A stretch of 64,000 nt of DNA from Rugalucina vietnamica (Eukaryota > Mollusca > Bivalvia > Lucinida > Lucinidae), in NCBI GenBank assembly GCA_964017185.1, contig OZ024870.1:32263621-32327620 (forward strand), given 5' to 3'. Positions 11,701 through 23,560 of the stretch are shown here, one piece after another. Within the stretch, counting starts at the first letter, position 1. Every line of letters starts with the position of its first letter. Position numbers and translations under genes: made by a program. The notes below the pieces were generated by a model. It was not told the DNA's origin and did no database searches. It worked only from the letters and a program-made list of their open reading frames with translations.

Positions 11701-12328
11701 AATTCACCTGAAAATCATAAGAGACCATAGATGATAAATCATGGCAGAACTTCATTATCACCACTTGATAAAAGCGCGTCTTGCAGCTTGAGTCAAAGTC
11801 AAACTACTACTGCAATGGTGTAAACATTGATCATTGCCATTGAAATAGGAAAATTGTTAGACGTTATATATTAAGCATCCGGAATATATTGCATTTCAAT
11901 ATCATACAACTCTCCGTTAAGACGTTTGTCTTCTAGATTGTTATTTTACAAGACAAATAGGTTACAAAACATTGAAATATATGTATCTAAGCCACAAAAC
12001 ACCTTAAGTTTACGTCTTTGTGATGTTTTATTGCGAAAACAAAAAAACCCATCTCATCTTGTCTTTCATTAAAGTTCAACCCATCCTTCCTGGTATGCTA
12101 CGGCAGCGTCATTTAAAGGATAATAACTACAAATAGAGATGATTCTAAGACTAAGACAAAATATATAGAATAAGATACCCGTAGGGCAGTTACTCAATTT
12201 AGAAACCGCATGTAATATTAATAGCTGTACTCCGGTGTTAGAGACGAGAACACACAGGTTAAATGCATTCAAGCCGACTAACAATTAGAACAAAATGCAC
12301 ATCTATAGGGTAACTATAGCACACTTGA

Positions 12329-12523
12329 GTTTTCAAACAGAAATCTGGTACCAGTGGAGAAGCAACTACCACACCTATTGCTAGTGAAATAGATGGCCTA
12401 AATAAAATAATGCATGAAACTGCTAAACTAAGAGCAACAGGTTATAGTCCTTTCATCGATCCAGATCCTGCAGTCGTAATTTGGTCTACATTAGAAGGCT
12501 GGTCCCATCCATTGGGGCTCTGA
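12329..12523 (+). pseudogene. coding-like open segment, 64 codons, unknown
   Basis: Open from just after a TGA (12326-12328) to the TGA at 12521. The translation is balanced and protein-like, with a Thr/Ser-rich start (SGTSGEATTTPIASEIDGLN) followed by YSPFIDPDPAVVIWSTLEGW. It has no initiating ATG and is not flagged by frame length alone. It could be an exon or a decayed transposon ORF. I do not recognise the family. Confidence 0.25.
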
Positions 12524-13070
12524 GAAACAGATGGGTTGTTAGTGCTGCTAGGCAAAGTTTATTACATTCTGACTGACCATCTAATTACTGGTTAATCGAT
12601 TAGAAGGTCTAAACCTACCCAGGAAAAGTTATTACGTCACACAGGCCTTAGTTGTTATATATTTGCAGCTCGTTTTTTGATCTCAGGACATCCTAATGCT
12701 AGGTTATAGTCCAATAAATTAGAGGCAACATCCCGACATGGACATAGTTGATGACTGGGGCGTAAAGCTTAAATCAAAGAAAATATTTATTCAGGTGGCA
12801 CAACTATATATACCATACACTGGACACAACGCATGTAATTTAAATAAAATTATTTGATTAGAGGAAGCATATAGCTTAATCATTGCTAATTTGTATTACC
12901 ATACAAGTCTACTTTTGGCCGAATGGTTCCAGGATTTATGTCGGTTTTGTTCAGTTCCTGATAAAGGCATCGTCTCTTTCTGTTCAATCTAATGAAATCT
13001 CGCATTAATATAATTCAAGAGATGAATCAAAGGAAGTTTATCGTTGCGTAATTCTGATAAGCATTTGTAA
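12524..13070. other. no recognisable gene
   Basis: AT-rich, stop-dense. A short frame near 12655-12710 could be a decayed continuation of the preceding open segment, but the support is too weak to call. Confidence 0.4.
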
Positions 13071-13604
13071 TTAATACACTATTGGTTGATGGTTTTTCTG
13101 ACATGCTGTTTGATTCTGTTGCAGTAGCATGTTATCGGCTTTGGTTAAATCTGTACTGAAGAGTTTCTTTGTTTCGCTCTGACAATGCTTATGCAATGTA
13201 TCATGTACGCATGCATTAGACAACATTACCCAATGCTTCATCATGTACGTGTACTTGTACAGCCTCAACTTTGTACATTTTACTGAGGTAACATCCATGA
13301 TAGCGAAATACCAATGGGAAAATGCCACATAATACAACATATATTTGCTTGTGCGCTGTCCGCATGCAAACCTATAATTTAACAAGTTGAGTGTGCTTGG
13401 AATTACATTGTAAGAGTGAAATAATGCAAATGTATTGCCGTTAAATATTGATAAATATCTGAAATTAAACTTTGAAATCATTTCTGGCGTAATAAATTGT
13501 AGCATTGCATTTGATGATGCTTTAATGTTTTTCATTTCCTTTATTCCCCGAAGTGTTAATTTTCCTGGATTGCACTTTGTAACAAAAAAGTATGTTAGGT
13601 CCAA
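13071..13604 (-). CDS. hypothetical ORF, 177 codons, doubtful
   Basis: A 177-codon ATG-initiated minus-strand frame, one of the longest outside the retrotransposon. It has many Lys, Asn, Phe, Tyr and Cys and no domain, signal peptide or repeated motif I recognise. There are no splice-like or polyadenylation signals that decide its reality. It is not covered by any of the repeats identified here, which slightly favours a second look, but AT-rich DNA yields such frames by chance. Confidence 0.2.
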   Translation of the reverse strand: MDLTYFFVTKCNPGKLTLRGIKEMKNIKASSNAMLQFITPEMISKFNFRYLSIFNGNTFALFHSYNVIPSTLNLLNYRFACGQRTSKYMLYYVAFSHWYFAIMDVTSVKCTKLRLYKYTYMMKHWVMLSNACVHDTLHKHCQSETKKLFSTDLTKADNMLLQQNQTACQKNHQPIVY

Positions 13605-13662
13605 ACAAAGTCAACCTATCAAAATACGTCATGCGGCGCCGCAGGCAAGTCTGCACAATTGA

Positions 13663-15179
13663 AGTGTCTCAAAAAACTCTTCTCAATGTTTAATGACACG
13701 ATAAAATGAATAGAAGCTCAAAAGTCTGAGAGTGGTTTGAAACATGTGTCGAAGGACGATCGAACAATGGCTACATGCTAAGGTTTATCTAAGCCGATCA
13801 AGAGCATGACTATAATGGTACCGTAGAGACAAACATGTGTTGCAACAAAGGAATTTAAAAGATGTACAGCTTGATCCTAGCTATATCACTCAAACGATCT
13901 TGGTTACATGTCTGCCTGTTTTCTTGAATTATGTCTAACAAAAGTAAAGTGTGACAGTGTATTCCTAATGTTAATGAACAGTTTGCAGCAGTTCACTCAG
14001 ACAAAATGCGAAATCAAACATTTTGACACTGATGTTTTGCCACTTCCCAAAATAAGAAAGGGCCTCACACATTAAGAAGCAAACGTCCCCATTGGTATTG
14101 ATTCATCTTATATATTTTAAAGCTTACTTTCTCCTGGTATTGTACGTAATAACAGGGTCTCTATAGAAGGGTTCAAGAAACTATGCATTGATTTTTCCAA
14201 TAATCAAAAACTCAGGTATGTCAAGTACCATATATACGGACAGCGTAAGTTGTTAAAAAATCTTACTCAAAAGTGAATTTATCACAGTAAAATTCGTGAA
14301 AAACCAATTAAAGATATGAAATACAATATAATAAGCAATGCATCATGTCAGCTTCACATTCATACAATTTTCAACAAAATAAATTGTGCAATGTTCCAGA
14401 AAATTGTGAAAATGTATTAAAAATGTGAAAACGGACACTGTGGTACATATTAAATCAAAACAGACATAAATTCCAATCTATAGTACTATTATTAATGTAG
14501 ACTGGATAATTTAGCATGTTCTGATATAGAAAAAATGAAATAATTAATAACAGGATTATGGTAAATTGACATTAATTATCAATTTTGAATGTATGTTTAT
14601 AGGTGAGTAAATACGAAACTGACATACAAGAATTTTGAACAAAGGACAAAGATTCTTGACCCCTTCTGGTAACAATTAGGGCATACAATTATAATGTTCC
14701 CTTAAATAAGGTGACAAATTCAGTATTTTGTTTTAAATGCATTTAAAACAAAGTCATACTAAAATCATTATTTTTGGTTGTATTATGTAAAGGACACTTT
14801 ATACTATAAAAGATATCTATTTATTAAGTAAAGAATAATTTATACAAGATAATACTTCTTAAACCCAAAACTTTGGAAAAGTTAGAACTTTGGGTGCGTG
14901 CATGTGTGTATGCGTGCGTGTGTGAGTGTAAGTCACACTTGCATTAAAAGTGAAAACTTTTAAAGCATAAATGCTAGGGCTTTTAAACTTAATTTACATA
15001 TGCCTAATTAAAAAAACAAAAACAAAAACGACCCGTGTTTTTTCTCATGTCAGAGCTATTCCATTTTCTGAATTATACCACTTTGAACCAAAATTTCAAA
15101 ATTTTGTGTGAAAGATATCTCAAAAAGTGTTTGCGCTAGAGCTTTCATATTTTGTATATATTGACATCAGTTACCAGAT
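13663..15179. other. no recognisable gene
   Basis: AT-rich, about 1.5 kb without a long frame, tandem repeat or recognisable element; only a small GTGTGTGCGTGCG tract near 14900. Confidence 0.5.
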
Positions 15180-16108
15180 TTGGTGTCTATCTAAGCCAAA
15201 AACCGAAAAGAAACTATTTTAAGCTATAGAAAGACCGATTGACCATCAACAAGAAAATCTTCATTTTGATTAATCAAACAGAAAATGCATTAGTCTGGAA
15301 AATGTATTCTGATCGTACAAATTAGGGTTTGTTGTAAGAAATAAATACTCTCGACAAATCAAGCGCTTGCTTACAAACAAAACTAATAATACTGAAAGTA
15401 TTTGCTGAACATTTTATCAATAAAGGATAATCTAGCGAAACTGTCATTATTTCTTCAAACGCCATGTGTTCATGTGCTCGCAATCCAATTGTTAGCCTAC
15501 AAATAGTATGCATGTAACAATATTATGGAATGGATGTACAAATCGTCCCTCTAAAATGCACACAATACAGCCCTTATCTGGAATACCGATCGTACTTTGT
15601 GAAAACCCTTAATTTTACTTTCTATCAAATGAGAAAATCTGACTAAATGAAATAATAATTCTGACAATCATGGGACGATAACATTACAAATCACGAAATA
15701 CAATTTCAAAGCATCCGACTCCCCGTGGAGTATTTACTTTTAGGATGGAAAAAAAAGAATAGCGTAGATGATGGAAATAATAAATAATGTGCACTGAACT
15801 CTCATTTTGGATTGGTAAGCCTTCTTAAGAGTCACCATCTTTGCAGTGGATGGTGGCTGTCTAACCCCGGGAAAAATCGAAAAGAAATTATATTCAGCTG
15901 CAGAAAGACCGATTGACCAAGAACAAGAAAACTTTCATTGTCAATTAATCAAATCGCAGAAAATACACCAGTCTGGAGAATGAATTCAGATGATTGTACA
16001 AATTAGGTTTTGTTCTAACAAATAAACAACCTTGCCAGCCGAGCACTTGGTCACAGTTCAAATCCTAATAATATTGAAAGCATTTGCTGAATATGCTACT
16101 TTATATCT

Positions 16109-17328
16109 CAGATACCGAAGCCCCCTTTTTAGATCTACATCTTTCTGTTGCAAATGGATTTGTTCCTTCTAAAATTTATGATAAGCGCGATGACTTTGAT
16201 TTTGATATAGTAAATTTTCCTTTTTTGGATAGTGACGTTCCTCGTCGTGCTTCTTATGGGGTATACATTTCGCAACTTATTAGGTTTGCTTGAGTCTGCA
16301 ATCATGTTACAGACTTCAACGCTCGAAATAAATGTTTAACGGCAAAACTTCTCCAACAGGGCTATCGGTATCATAAACTTCGAAAAACCTTTTCTAAATT
16401 TTATCGTAGACACTATAAATTGATTTCCAAATATAATGTTGGGTAAAAGATGCTTTTAAGTGAGGGCCTTTCGGAACCAGAATTTTATGGTGACTTAATT
16501 TACAAATTTAAGAAACTTAAAGGAATTAATGATTTTTCTTTTCAGTTCAGAAAAATCATAACACGTTACAGACGTATAGGTTATAACTTGAATGTTATGC
16601 GGCAGTCTGCATGCTTAGTTTTTAACCCAACCATGGTTGATAACTATGCTGCCTTCTTTAATTGCACGCCGGTGGGTCGGGCGTCAGACTCTATGATGGC
16701 ATTGACTTAAAGCTATTCAATTTAGTTGGTTGGGGCCGGAGCTTCTTGTCTGTTGCTTGGCCCACCGGGGTCCAACTGGTGTTTTTCTTTTGCTCCGGAG
16801 TTAGTAGGTTATTCGGCGCCCAGGGATCTCCATCGTCGGACAGCTTACTTAATCTGTGAGTCCTGGTTTTTGATTCATCAGGATGTTTATCATGATTTAT
16901 TTGTTTGTTCTTGATGATTCATTGACTAGTTAGAGATTCACCACGAGGACCGAAGAACTAACTAAATGTTATGAACCACTGCAGAAGCTGAGGGTGAGGT
17001 TAGGTACCTGTAAAACCGGTTTAAGCCCGCCAGTAACTTTGTGTTACTGATCGTTCCAAGTCGATACTTCTGTGGTGGTTCTTTTTGTTTTATGTATTGG
17101 TGTTTAATTTTTTTTTGTGCTGTTGGCGCCTTATGTATGTTATCATATTTTTAGTTAAGTTAACTGAGTGGCCGCCTATTGGGAAATTAGCTGCTCATTA
17201 GGCTTACGATATGTTTCATGGTATAAGTACCCGATTGTTAGTTTGGTTTTTTCCCACCTCGGTTTTTGGAGTGGGAATCTTTTTCTGATTGCGCCTTTTC
17301 CTGATCTTTGCCTACTTGTACCTTTTTA
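16109..17328 (+). pseudogene. Penelope-like RT remnant, copy b
   Basis: Forward-strand RT C-terminus and 3' UTR. It begins at the DTEAPFLDLHLSVANG block, passes SYGVYISQLIRFA followed by a stop, then a frameshifted thumb region, LLSEGLSEPEFYGDLIYKF (16450 onwards) and RYRRIGYNLNVMRQSACLVF, and ends with the GTAGGC-type 3' UTR seen elsewhere. The palm motifs are absent, so it is 5'-truncated, the usual fate of retroposed copies. It sits within the second unit of the 550-bp array; the flanking module sequence resumes at GGGAATAGAGGCCCAAAGCTTC. Confidence 0.75.
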
Positions 17329-17419
17329 TAGGGAATAGAGGCCCAAAGCTTCCTTCTAAAAAGCACAAAACATAATCTTTATCTGGAATACTGATGATCG
17401 AATTTGTGATATACGTTAA

Positions 17420-17640
17420 CCCATATTTGACGAATGGATTCTCCCATCATCATTGATTGGGTGAGTCCACTTTCGTTTTTAGGGGCGTCATGAGGGATTT
17501 TTTAATTTTATTCAATTTTTCGACGAAATTTCTCTGTGCAAACAGAATAGCCCCAGATGGGAAGCCGCGTTCTGCGGCGTCACATCGGGGGCTATGCTGT
17601 TTGCCTATGTCCTACAAAAAGGACGCCAGGCTTAAATGAG
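17420..17640 (-). mobile_element. R3 MITE, TTAA-flanked, copy b
   Basis: 221 bp between TTAA at 17416-17419 and 17641-17644. Reverse orientation relative to copy a; the CGCGTTCTGCGGCGT hairpin is preserved. It interrupts an array module at ATATACGTT..., as comparison with the intact module near 19040 shows. Confidence 0.75.
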
Positions 17641-17835
17641 TTAATATTACTTTCTTTCAAATGACATAATCTGACTTAATGAAACAATGATTCTAGCAAT
17701 CAAGGGACTATGGCATTACAAAGCATGAAATGCAATTCCAAAGCAATCAGCTCCCTTTGGAGTATTTATTTTTAAAATGGAAAACAATAACAGCGTTGAC
17801 GATGTAATAAAAAAACTGTTTGCGCTGAATACTTA

Positions 17836-18115
17836 CATTACGAAAAATTGCCCATGCAATAAACAGAGATTTTTTGAGCTTTAAAATTTTAAAATTTTCA
17901 GCTGAAATTTTTTGATATTTTTCTTATTTTTGCTCAAAACATAGATTGTGGGTACACGTTAGAACCGCCTCGCCGAGGCGGTTCTAACGAGAACCCACAA
18001 TCTATGTTTTGGAGCAAAAATAAGAAAAATAGGTATTACCCCTGCATACCCCAGTTTTGCTATATAAAAGTGGGGTTTGAGGGGGTAATCATTTCACGGA
18101 CATGTTTTCCTGATG
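17836..18115 (-). mobile_element. R2 hairpin MITE, copy b
   Basis: Reverse-orientation copy from CATTACGAAAAATTGCCCATG to GGACATGTTTTCCTGATG. The central hairpin GAACCGCCTCGCCGAGGCGGTTC is a perfect palindrome, extended by ACATAGATTGTGGGTAC arms. Confidence 0.8.
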
Positions 18116-19554
18116 TTTTGGATTGATAAGCCTTCTTATAACAGTCATCATTTTTCATCGTGGATGGTGTCCGTCTAACCCCAGGAAAACGGAAAGAAAT
18201 TATATTCATCTGCGAAAAGACTGACCAAGAACAAGAAAATCTTCATCTTCATTGATTAATCAAATCGCAGAAAATATATCAGTCTGGAGAATTAATTCAA
18301 CTGATTGTACAAATTATCTAACAAATAAATAACATCACCAGCCAAGCACTTGGTCACAGTACTAATCCTAATAATATTGAAAGCAATCGCTGAACATGTT
18401 ACAATATGTTACAATATACGGAATGGATGCCTAAATCTTCCCTCTAAAAAGCACAAAATAAATCTTTATATGGAATACCGATCGTAATTTGTGAAAATGC
18501 TTATTTTTACTTTCTATCAAATGACAAAATCAGACTAAATGAAACAATAGTTCTGGCAATCAAGAGACTATAATATTTCAAAACACGAAATGCAATTCCA
18601 AAGCAATAAGCTCCCTTTGGAGTATTTATTAACAAGAACAGCGTGAACTAATTTTGGATCTATGAGCCTTCTTAACAGTTACCATTTTTGTAGTGGAAGG
18701 TGTCTGTCTAACCACAGGAAAAAAAATCAAAAAAAAAAAAGAATATTAAAACTGCAAAAAGTCCGATTGGGCGAGAACAAGAAAATCTTCATTTTCGATA
18801 AATCATATCATAGAAAATACACCAGTCTAGAGAATTAATTCAGCTGATTGAACAAATTAGGTTTTATTCTTATAAATAAATAACCTCGCCAGCCAAGCAC
18901 TTGATCACAGTACAAAACCTAATAATATTAAAGCATTTCAAGCAAAACATGTTGCAATATAGGGCATTGATGCCCAAAGCTTCCCTCTAAAAAGCACAAA
19001 ATACACCCTTCATCTAGAAAACTGATGATCGCAATTTGTGATATACGTTTATTTTACTTTCTATCAAATGACAAAATCTGACTATTAATGAAACAAGAAT
19101 TCTGGCAATCAAGGGACTTACATTACAAATCACGAAATGCAATTCCAAAGCACCAGGCTCCCGATGGAGTATTTATTCTAATATGGAAAACAAGAACAGC
19201 GTGGACGATGAAACTTATTTTGGATTGATAAGCCTTCTTAACAGTCACGTGTGGTTGGTTTCTGTCTAACCCCATAAAACCCCAAAGAAATTATCCTCAG
19301 CTGCGAAAAGACCGATTGGCCATTTTTAGATTAATCAAATCATAGGAAATGCATTGATCTAAAGAATTAATTTTGATTGTACAAATTAGGTTTTGTTCTA
19401 AGAGATAAATTATCTTGCCAGAATCAAGCACTTGATTACAAGACAAAGCTTAATAATATTGAAAATATTTGCTGAACAATTTATCACTAAAGGATATTTT
19501 TACGATAGATAAATGTGGCTCCCGGACAGCCCAGTAAGGCGTCCGGATAGCTCA

Positions 19555-19860
19555 GGAAGGAGCTCACGGATAGCGCAGTCGTTAGCGTGTTTGGCATCTG
19601 ATTAGCTAATGCCTCTGCCGCAAAGGTTCAATTCCAACCGGCGACGCCGGTAACATATTCGATTATTGAGAACCAAATTAACATGTGATGTAAAGTCAGA
19701 GGGGGGGGGGGGTCATGTCCTGGCACAAGTGAAGATCTTTCAAATCTTTTCTGTCCTAGGTCATCTCTGTGAGCATTAAACCTCACGCCTAGTTGGCCCT
19801 TGTTATAACATGGTATCTTCCACACTATCCACACGGTATCAGATAAACCACATTTATTGT
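19555..19860 (+). mobile_element. tRNA-derived SINE
   Basis: GATAGCGCAGTCGTTAGCGTG resembles a Pol III A box and GGTTCAATTCC a B box, about 50 bp apart as in a tRNA. A non-tRNA body follows, interrupted by a G tract (19700-19712). Too degenerate in the acceptor stem to be a tRNA gene. Confidence 0.55.
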
Positions 19861-20435
19861 TTTGTACTGCCAGTATTGCCTTTCAGGTTTACTCTTGCCT
19901 CATTTGACAACTTGGCTATGTTGGACGGGGTTATCATGTCGCAAGCTAGGGCTTGCATTCGCCATGAGGCTCACCATCTATGGGCTCTGATTTCAGTCTA
20001 GCCCGCTTAAGACCTTTGAGTTTTTATTTGCCTTCTGAAAGCCATAATTTACTTTTTTTGGGAAGGCGGAGCTCAAATTTTGGTCTGAAGATTTGATGAT
20101 CGGCCAATTCTAGTACTAGAAGTATACTATATACAAAAAACTCCCTATGTCTATACCCCCTGGCTTCTTCTATGAATATTTCATTAGATGTTAATTATAG
20201 GAAGCTGTGCAAAACCATTTTATTAGCTCAGTAATTTGTATACTAGATGATAGGAAATATTGAATACACAATAAGTTTATATTTCGTATGAGTGCCTAAA
20301 ATTATATTATAATCAGAATCACAAATGTTGAAAATTATTGTTATTGTTAAGTAAGGTTTCGATGCACCAAAACAGCACAAACAAGTAAAAAACATAAGTC
20401 AAACCAGTATTAAAGTTGATAAGTAGACATCTTAC

Positions 20436-20530
20436 CTGTTTGATTCTTTGGGAACAGTAAAGGTCACTTCCGGTTCATCTAGAAGCCTGTCGGTACATTT
20501 GGTTCCATAATCATCGCGAGAATATGCCAT
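20436..20530 (-). CDS. candidate first exon, unit A
   Basis: A 95-bp minus-strand segment from ATG (20530-20528) to a donor CAG|GTAAGA at 20436/20435. It encodes an acidic 31-residue start, MAYSRDDYGTKC followed by DEPEVTFTVPKES, and ends in phase 2. The same exon recurs in units B-E with the reading frame preserved. No protein family is recognised; downstream exons, which would lie at lower coordinates, could not be identified. A short acidic repeat-borne ORF is the alternative, but conservation of both ATG and donor across copies argues for selection at some time. Confidence 0.4.
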
Positions 20531-20881
20531 TGTTGACGCTAGCTTAGGTCATTTTTCATGGTAAACGAATATTGTAGTCCTTGTTTGCAAAATGGCTTTT
20601 AAGAACTGTGGTCACGAAACGTCTAAAGATTTCACTTGCTAGTACTTCAGTATCTTAATCACGTTCATAACTTAAAATATTCCAAGTTACCAATGATCTG
20701 AGAATATTTTGATCCTTTAACAAAGAAGCTTCCGAATAACTTTTAATGAGCAAATAAATTCACAGAAACTGTAATTGAGTTTAATGTCACATCATTAAAT
20801 CAAACACATGGTTATTTAATCAATCTGCATTGTTGCGCTAATCTCAACTACAAAATGGAATCTTCGAGCTCGCAGCAAGTG

Positions 20882-20886
<5 letters not shown>

Positions 20887-20924
<38 letters not shown>
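20887..20924. repeat. poly(A) tract, 38 bp
   Basis: Uninterrupted run of 38 A on the + strand. No SINE body was recognised upstream. Confidence 0.95.
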
Positions 20925-20925
<1 letters not shown>

Positions 20926-22047
20926 AATTTAATGACCCATGTGGATAATAAGTGAATATTGGAATGTCCCATTGCATCTGCTGCTGCATTAGACGGAATA
21001 TTTCTATCGGTATTCCGTTTAACCTCTCCATACCGACGGGAATGGGATATATTCAGCCATTGGTCGATAATGAATATTCAGCAAAACTGCAAAACTGTGT
21101 TATTCTAACTTATGTTAGAGCTTTTCTTGCATATATGACATAAATTATAAATATTATAGTTGTTAAAGTATATTTCATTTTTTTCTATGGAAAATTTCAA
21201 GGATGTCTATAAATAGATCAAGGGAGACTACGGCAGAATAAGCGACTCAAAGTCGAAAATCGTTTGTTTTTCTACTTTAATTTAAACGTATTAGGCAATT
21301 TTATGTGTTCAATGGAAGATCTTTGGCACTGGTACATATACATAACAAAAATAATACGATTAATAGCAAAATAACTAAGATGCAAGTCGCTTACGAAATC
21401 CGCAATCCGTTTGACATTGGTTTATATGCAACCTATCTAAGCTGTCAGCGGAGTGACAGTTAGCCAGCTGATCTACTGCTGCATCTGCTGTTGTTGTTGC
21501 TGCTGCTGTTGATAATGATGATGCTTATAATGGAATACGGTATACAGAATGCAAACGCAGTAATCCGAAGGCTTCCATACATTGCTTTACACACACACAA
21601 CGATTCCATTTTTATAATATACATGTAGGCATCCATTTAAAGTTGAAGTCACTAATTCTACGAGTTTAAACTTTGCAACTGCTCTTTCGCATTCTCAAGA
21701 TTCCTGTCTTTAAGAAAAGATGGTCCAGGAATCGATGCAATTAAAAAAAAACACACTGGAAAGAAAGACATCACAAAGCATTTTCCCGACAACAAACTTG
21801 AGGAGCAAGATGGTTATTATTATAAAAATATATTATCGATAGGAGGAATTGAATCCCAAGCTGTCAAATTTTCTTGATATTCCAGCAAATTCGACTGACA
21901 CAGGTCGTGGCATCAATAAATAACCAAATGTTTTCTTAGCGAAATGTCATTTAATCGTTTCCACTATAACCAAGTCATCTTTCGTACAGAATGTTGGCAA
22001 TTTAATGTTTTCCTATCAAGAATTGTTTATTTATTTACATAAATCTC

Positions 22048-22067
22048 TGCTGCTGCTGCTGCTACTT

Positions 22068-22099
<32 letters not shown>

Positions 22100-22112
22100 G
22101 ATGATGATGATA

Positions 22113-22162
<50 letters not shown>
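22048..22162. repeat. (CTG)(CTA)(GAT) compound microsatellite
   Basis: CTG repeats pass into CTA repeats and then a long GAT/GAA-like run. The corresponding place in other units is also GAT-rich (27877-27974 in B, 34999-35043 in C). Confidence 0.95.
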
Positions 22163-22164
<2 letters not shown>

Positions 22165-22857
22165 AAATCACATATTAATAAGAACATTTTGATATTAGGC
22201 GTTTTACCGCATTGTATCTGTACAGTAGCCTGAGGCTTCTAGTTGCTTTTCATGAATCTATTAAATACTATCACAACAAAATATATAACAAGTTTCATTC
22301 GAATTCCATATTTCAAGAAACGTAATGAAATACTCATATTGATCCCATTATTTCCTGGTTATTCCATATAACAAACACAAATCAACCATTCAAATATACA
22401 TTGCTAGGAAACTAATCCCAAAACTGTCGTTTTTGCATATTATGCCAGCTCAGAAGTCTGACGGGGGTCATAACATCGATAAATAACCAAATGCTTAGTT
22501 ACCAAAATGTCATTCTACTGTCTACAGAAAATTGCGTTCAATGATTACGAAGCTCCCAAGTGGGTATTTTTCTCTAATCCCATTTCTTATAAAAATAATG
22601 AAAAATTAACGGGTCTAATAGCAGTTCAGAAATAGAAATGAAACTGAATCATCTCAGTATATGTCTTATTTGTAAAGGAATGTAAAAATTCAGAAATCAG
22701 CTTCGCTTTAGATAGGAATAATATTGTTAAAAAAAATTAGTCTAGACTCTAAAGCTTAATATTTAGCTGTTTTCTGTGACTGAGAAACCACCCTATCTTT
22801 GTAAATGTTTACGACACATGGCTTTATATACTAGTACACATTTTGTGACACATTACG

Positions 22858-22890
22858 TGAGTGAGTGAGTGAGTGAGAGTGAGTGAGTAA
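22858..22890. repeat. (GAGT)n microsatellite
   Basis: Short GAGT run in unit A. A complementary (CACT)n run lies at 25062-25096. Confidence 0.9.
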
Positions 22891-23295
22891 ATCTTGACCA
22901 TTGAGCTATTTGTCTTCTTCTGCTAAGAAAACTTAATATTCTATAGGCAATGTACAGAGCCAATGGAGACAAAACTATGATTAAAACAAATACCGGAAAT
23001 TAACCGATATTGGTTAATTATTTGTTTACATTTGGTTAATCAACACAGTTCAGACCTATCAATAAGCATCTCGTTTAAATATATCTGTTTTTCATGTTTT
23101 AAGTGCCATTGCACAGCAAAGTCTATCTTTAGTGGCTGTACTTTCCAGTTGTCGCACAGCTGATCTCAATCTTTATTTACAGCTAGTAATCTGTACTGCT
23201 CAGCACATATAAATTTACATGTTGTGGCTTGGTCCAGATTTGGAACAAAGCTGTGTCATAACAAAACTTGTCTTAATGAACAGTACTATTTATAC

Positions 23296-23358
23296 AGTTA
23301 CAGTAAGACAAAGCCACTGATCAGCTGCTCAGTTGTAACAAGCTGATCTGGATCTTAC
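23296..23358. repeat. R1-like palindromic core, degenerate
   Basis: AAAGCCACTGATCAGCTGCTCAG facing AGCTGATCTGG recalls the R1 central palindrome, but no R1 termini are visible. Confidence 0.3.
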
Positions 23359-23370
23359 AGCTTATAGGAT

Positions 23371-23560
23371 AAAACAGATAATCAACTGATTTTGCTTGAA
23401 GTGCAGGGTTTTGTAAATTAACCCATAGTTTGAGTGATCTTTCGTCAGGACCCTTTTACTCGCTTTCGACTCGTAAGGTTCTGATGAAAGGTCGTTGGAA
23501 CTATGGATTAATTTACAAAACACTGCACAGGAAGCAAAAATCAGTTGACTGTCTATAAAG
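23371..23560. repeat. long imperfect hairpin (~190 bp)
   Basis: GTGCAGGGTTTTGTAAATTAA (from 23401) pairs with TTAATTTACAAAACACTGCAC (ending near 23529), and pairing continues inward through the CATAGTT and TCTTTCGTCAG segments and outward through ATCAACTGATTTTGCTTG / AAGCAAAAATCAGTTGA. Stem identity is roughly 80% by eye, with a loop of about 20 nt near 23460. Probably a foldback MITE unrelated to R1-R3. Confidence 0.6.

Larger units (their letters stand above)
15180..19490. repeat. tandem array of a ~550-bp module
   Basis: The phrase TTTTGGATTGATAAGCCTTCTTA recurs at about 15806, 18117, 18651 and 19222. Between these, blocks recur in fixed order: AGACCGATTGACCA..AACAAGAAAATCTTCATTTT, CAGTCTGGAGAATTAATTC, GTACAAATTAGGTTTTGTTCT, AAGCACTTGnTCACA and TAATATTGAAAGCATTTGCTGAA. 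Intact spacings are 534 and 571 bp. The 2.3-kb spacing between 15806 and 18117 is explained by three insertions. Two further copies are embedded in duplicated units at about 25130-25740 and 32510-33180. Non-coding. Confidence 0.75.
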
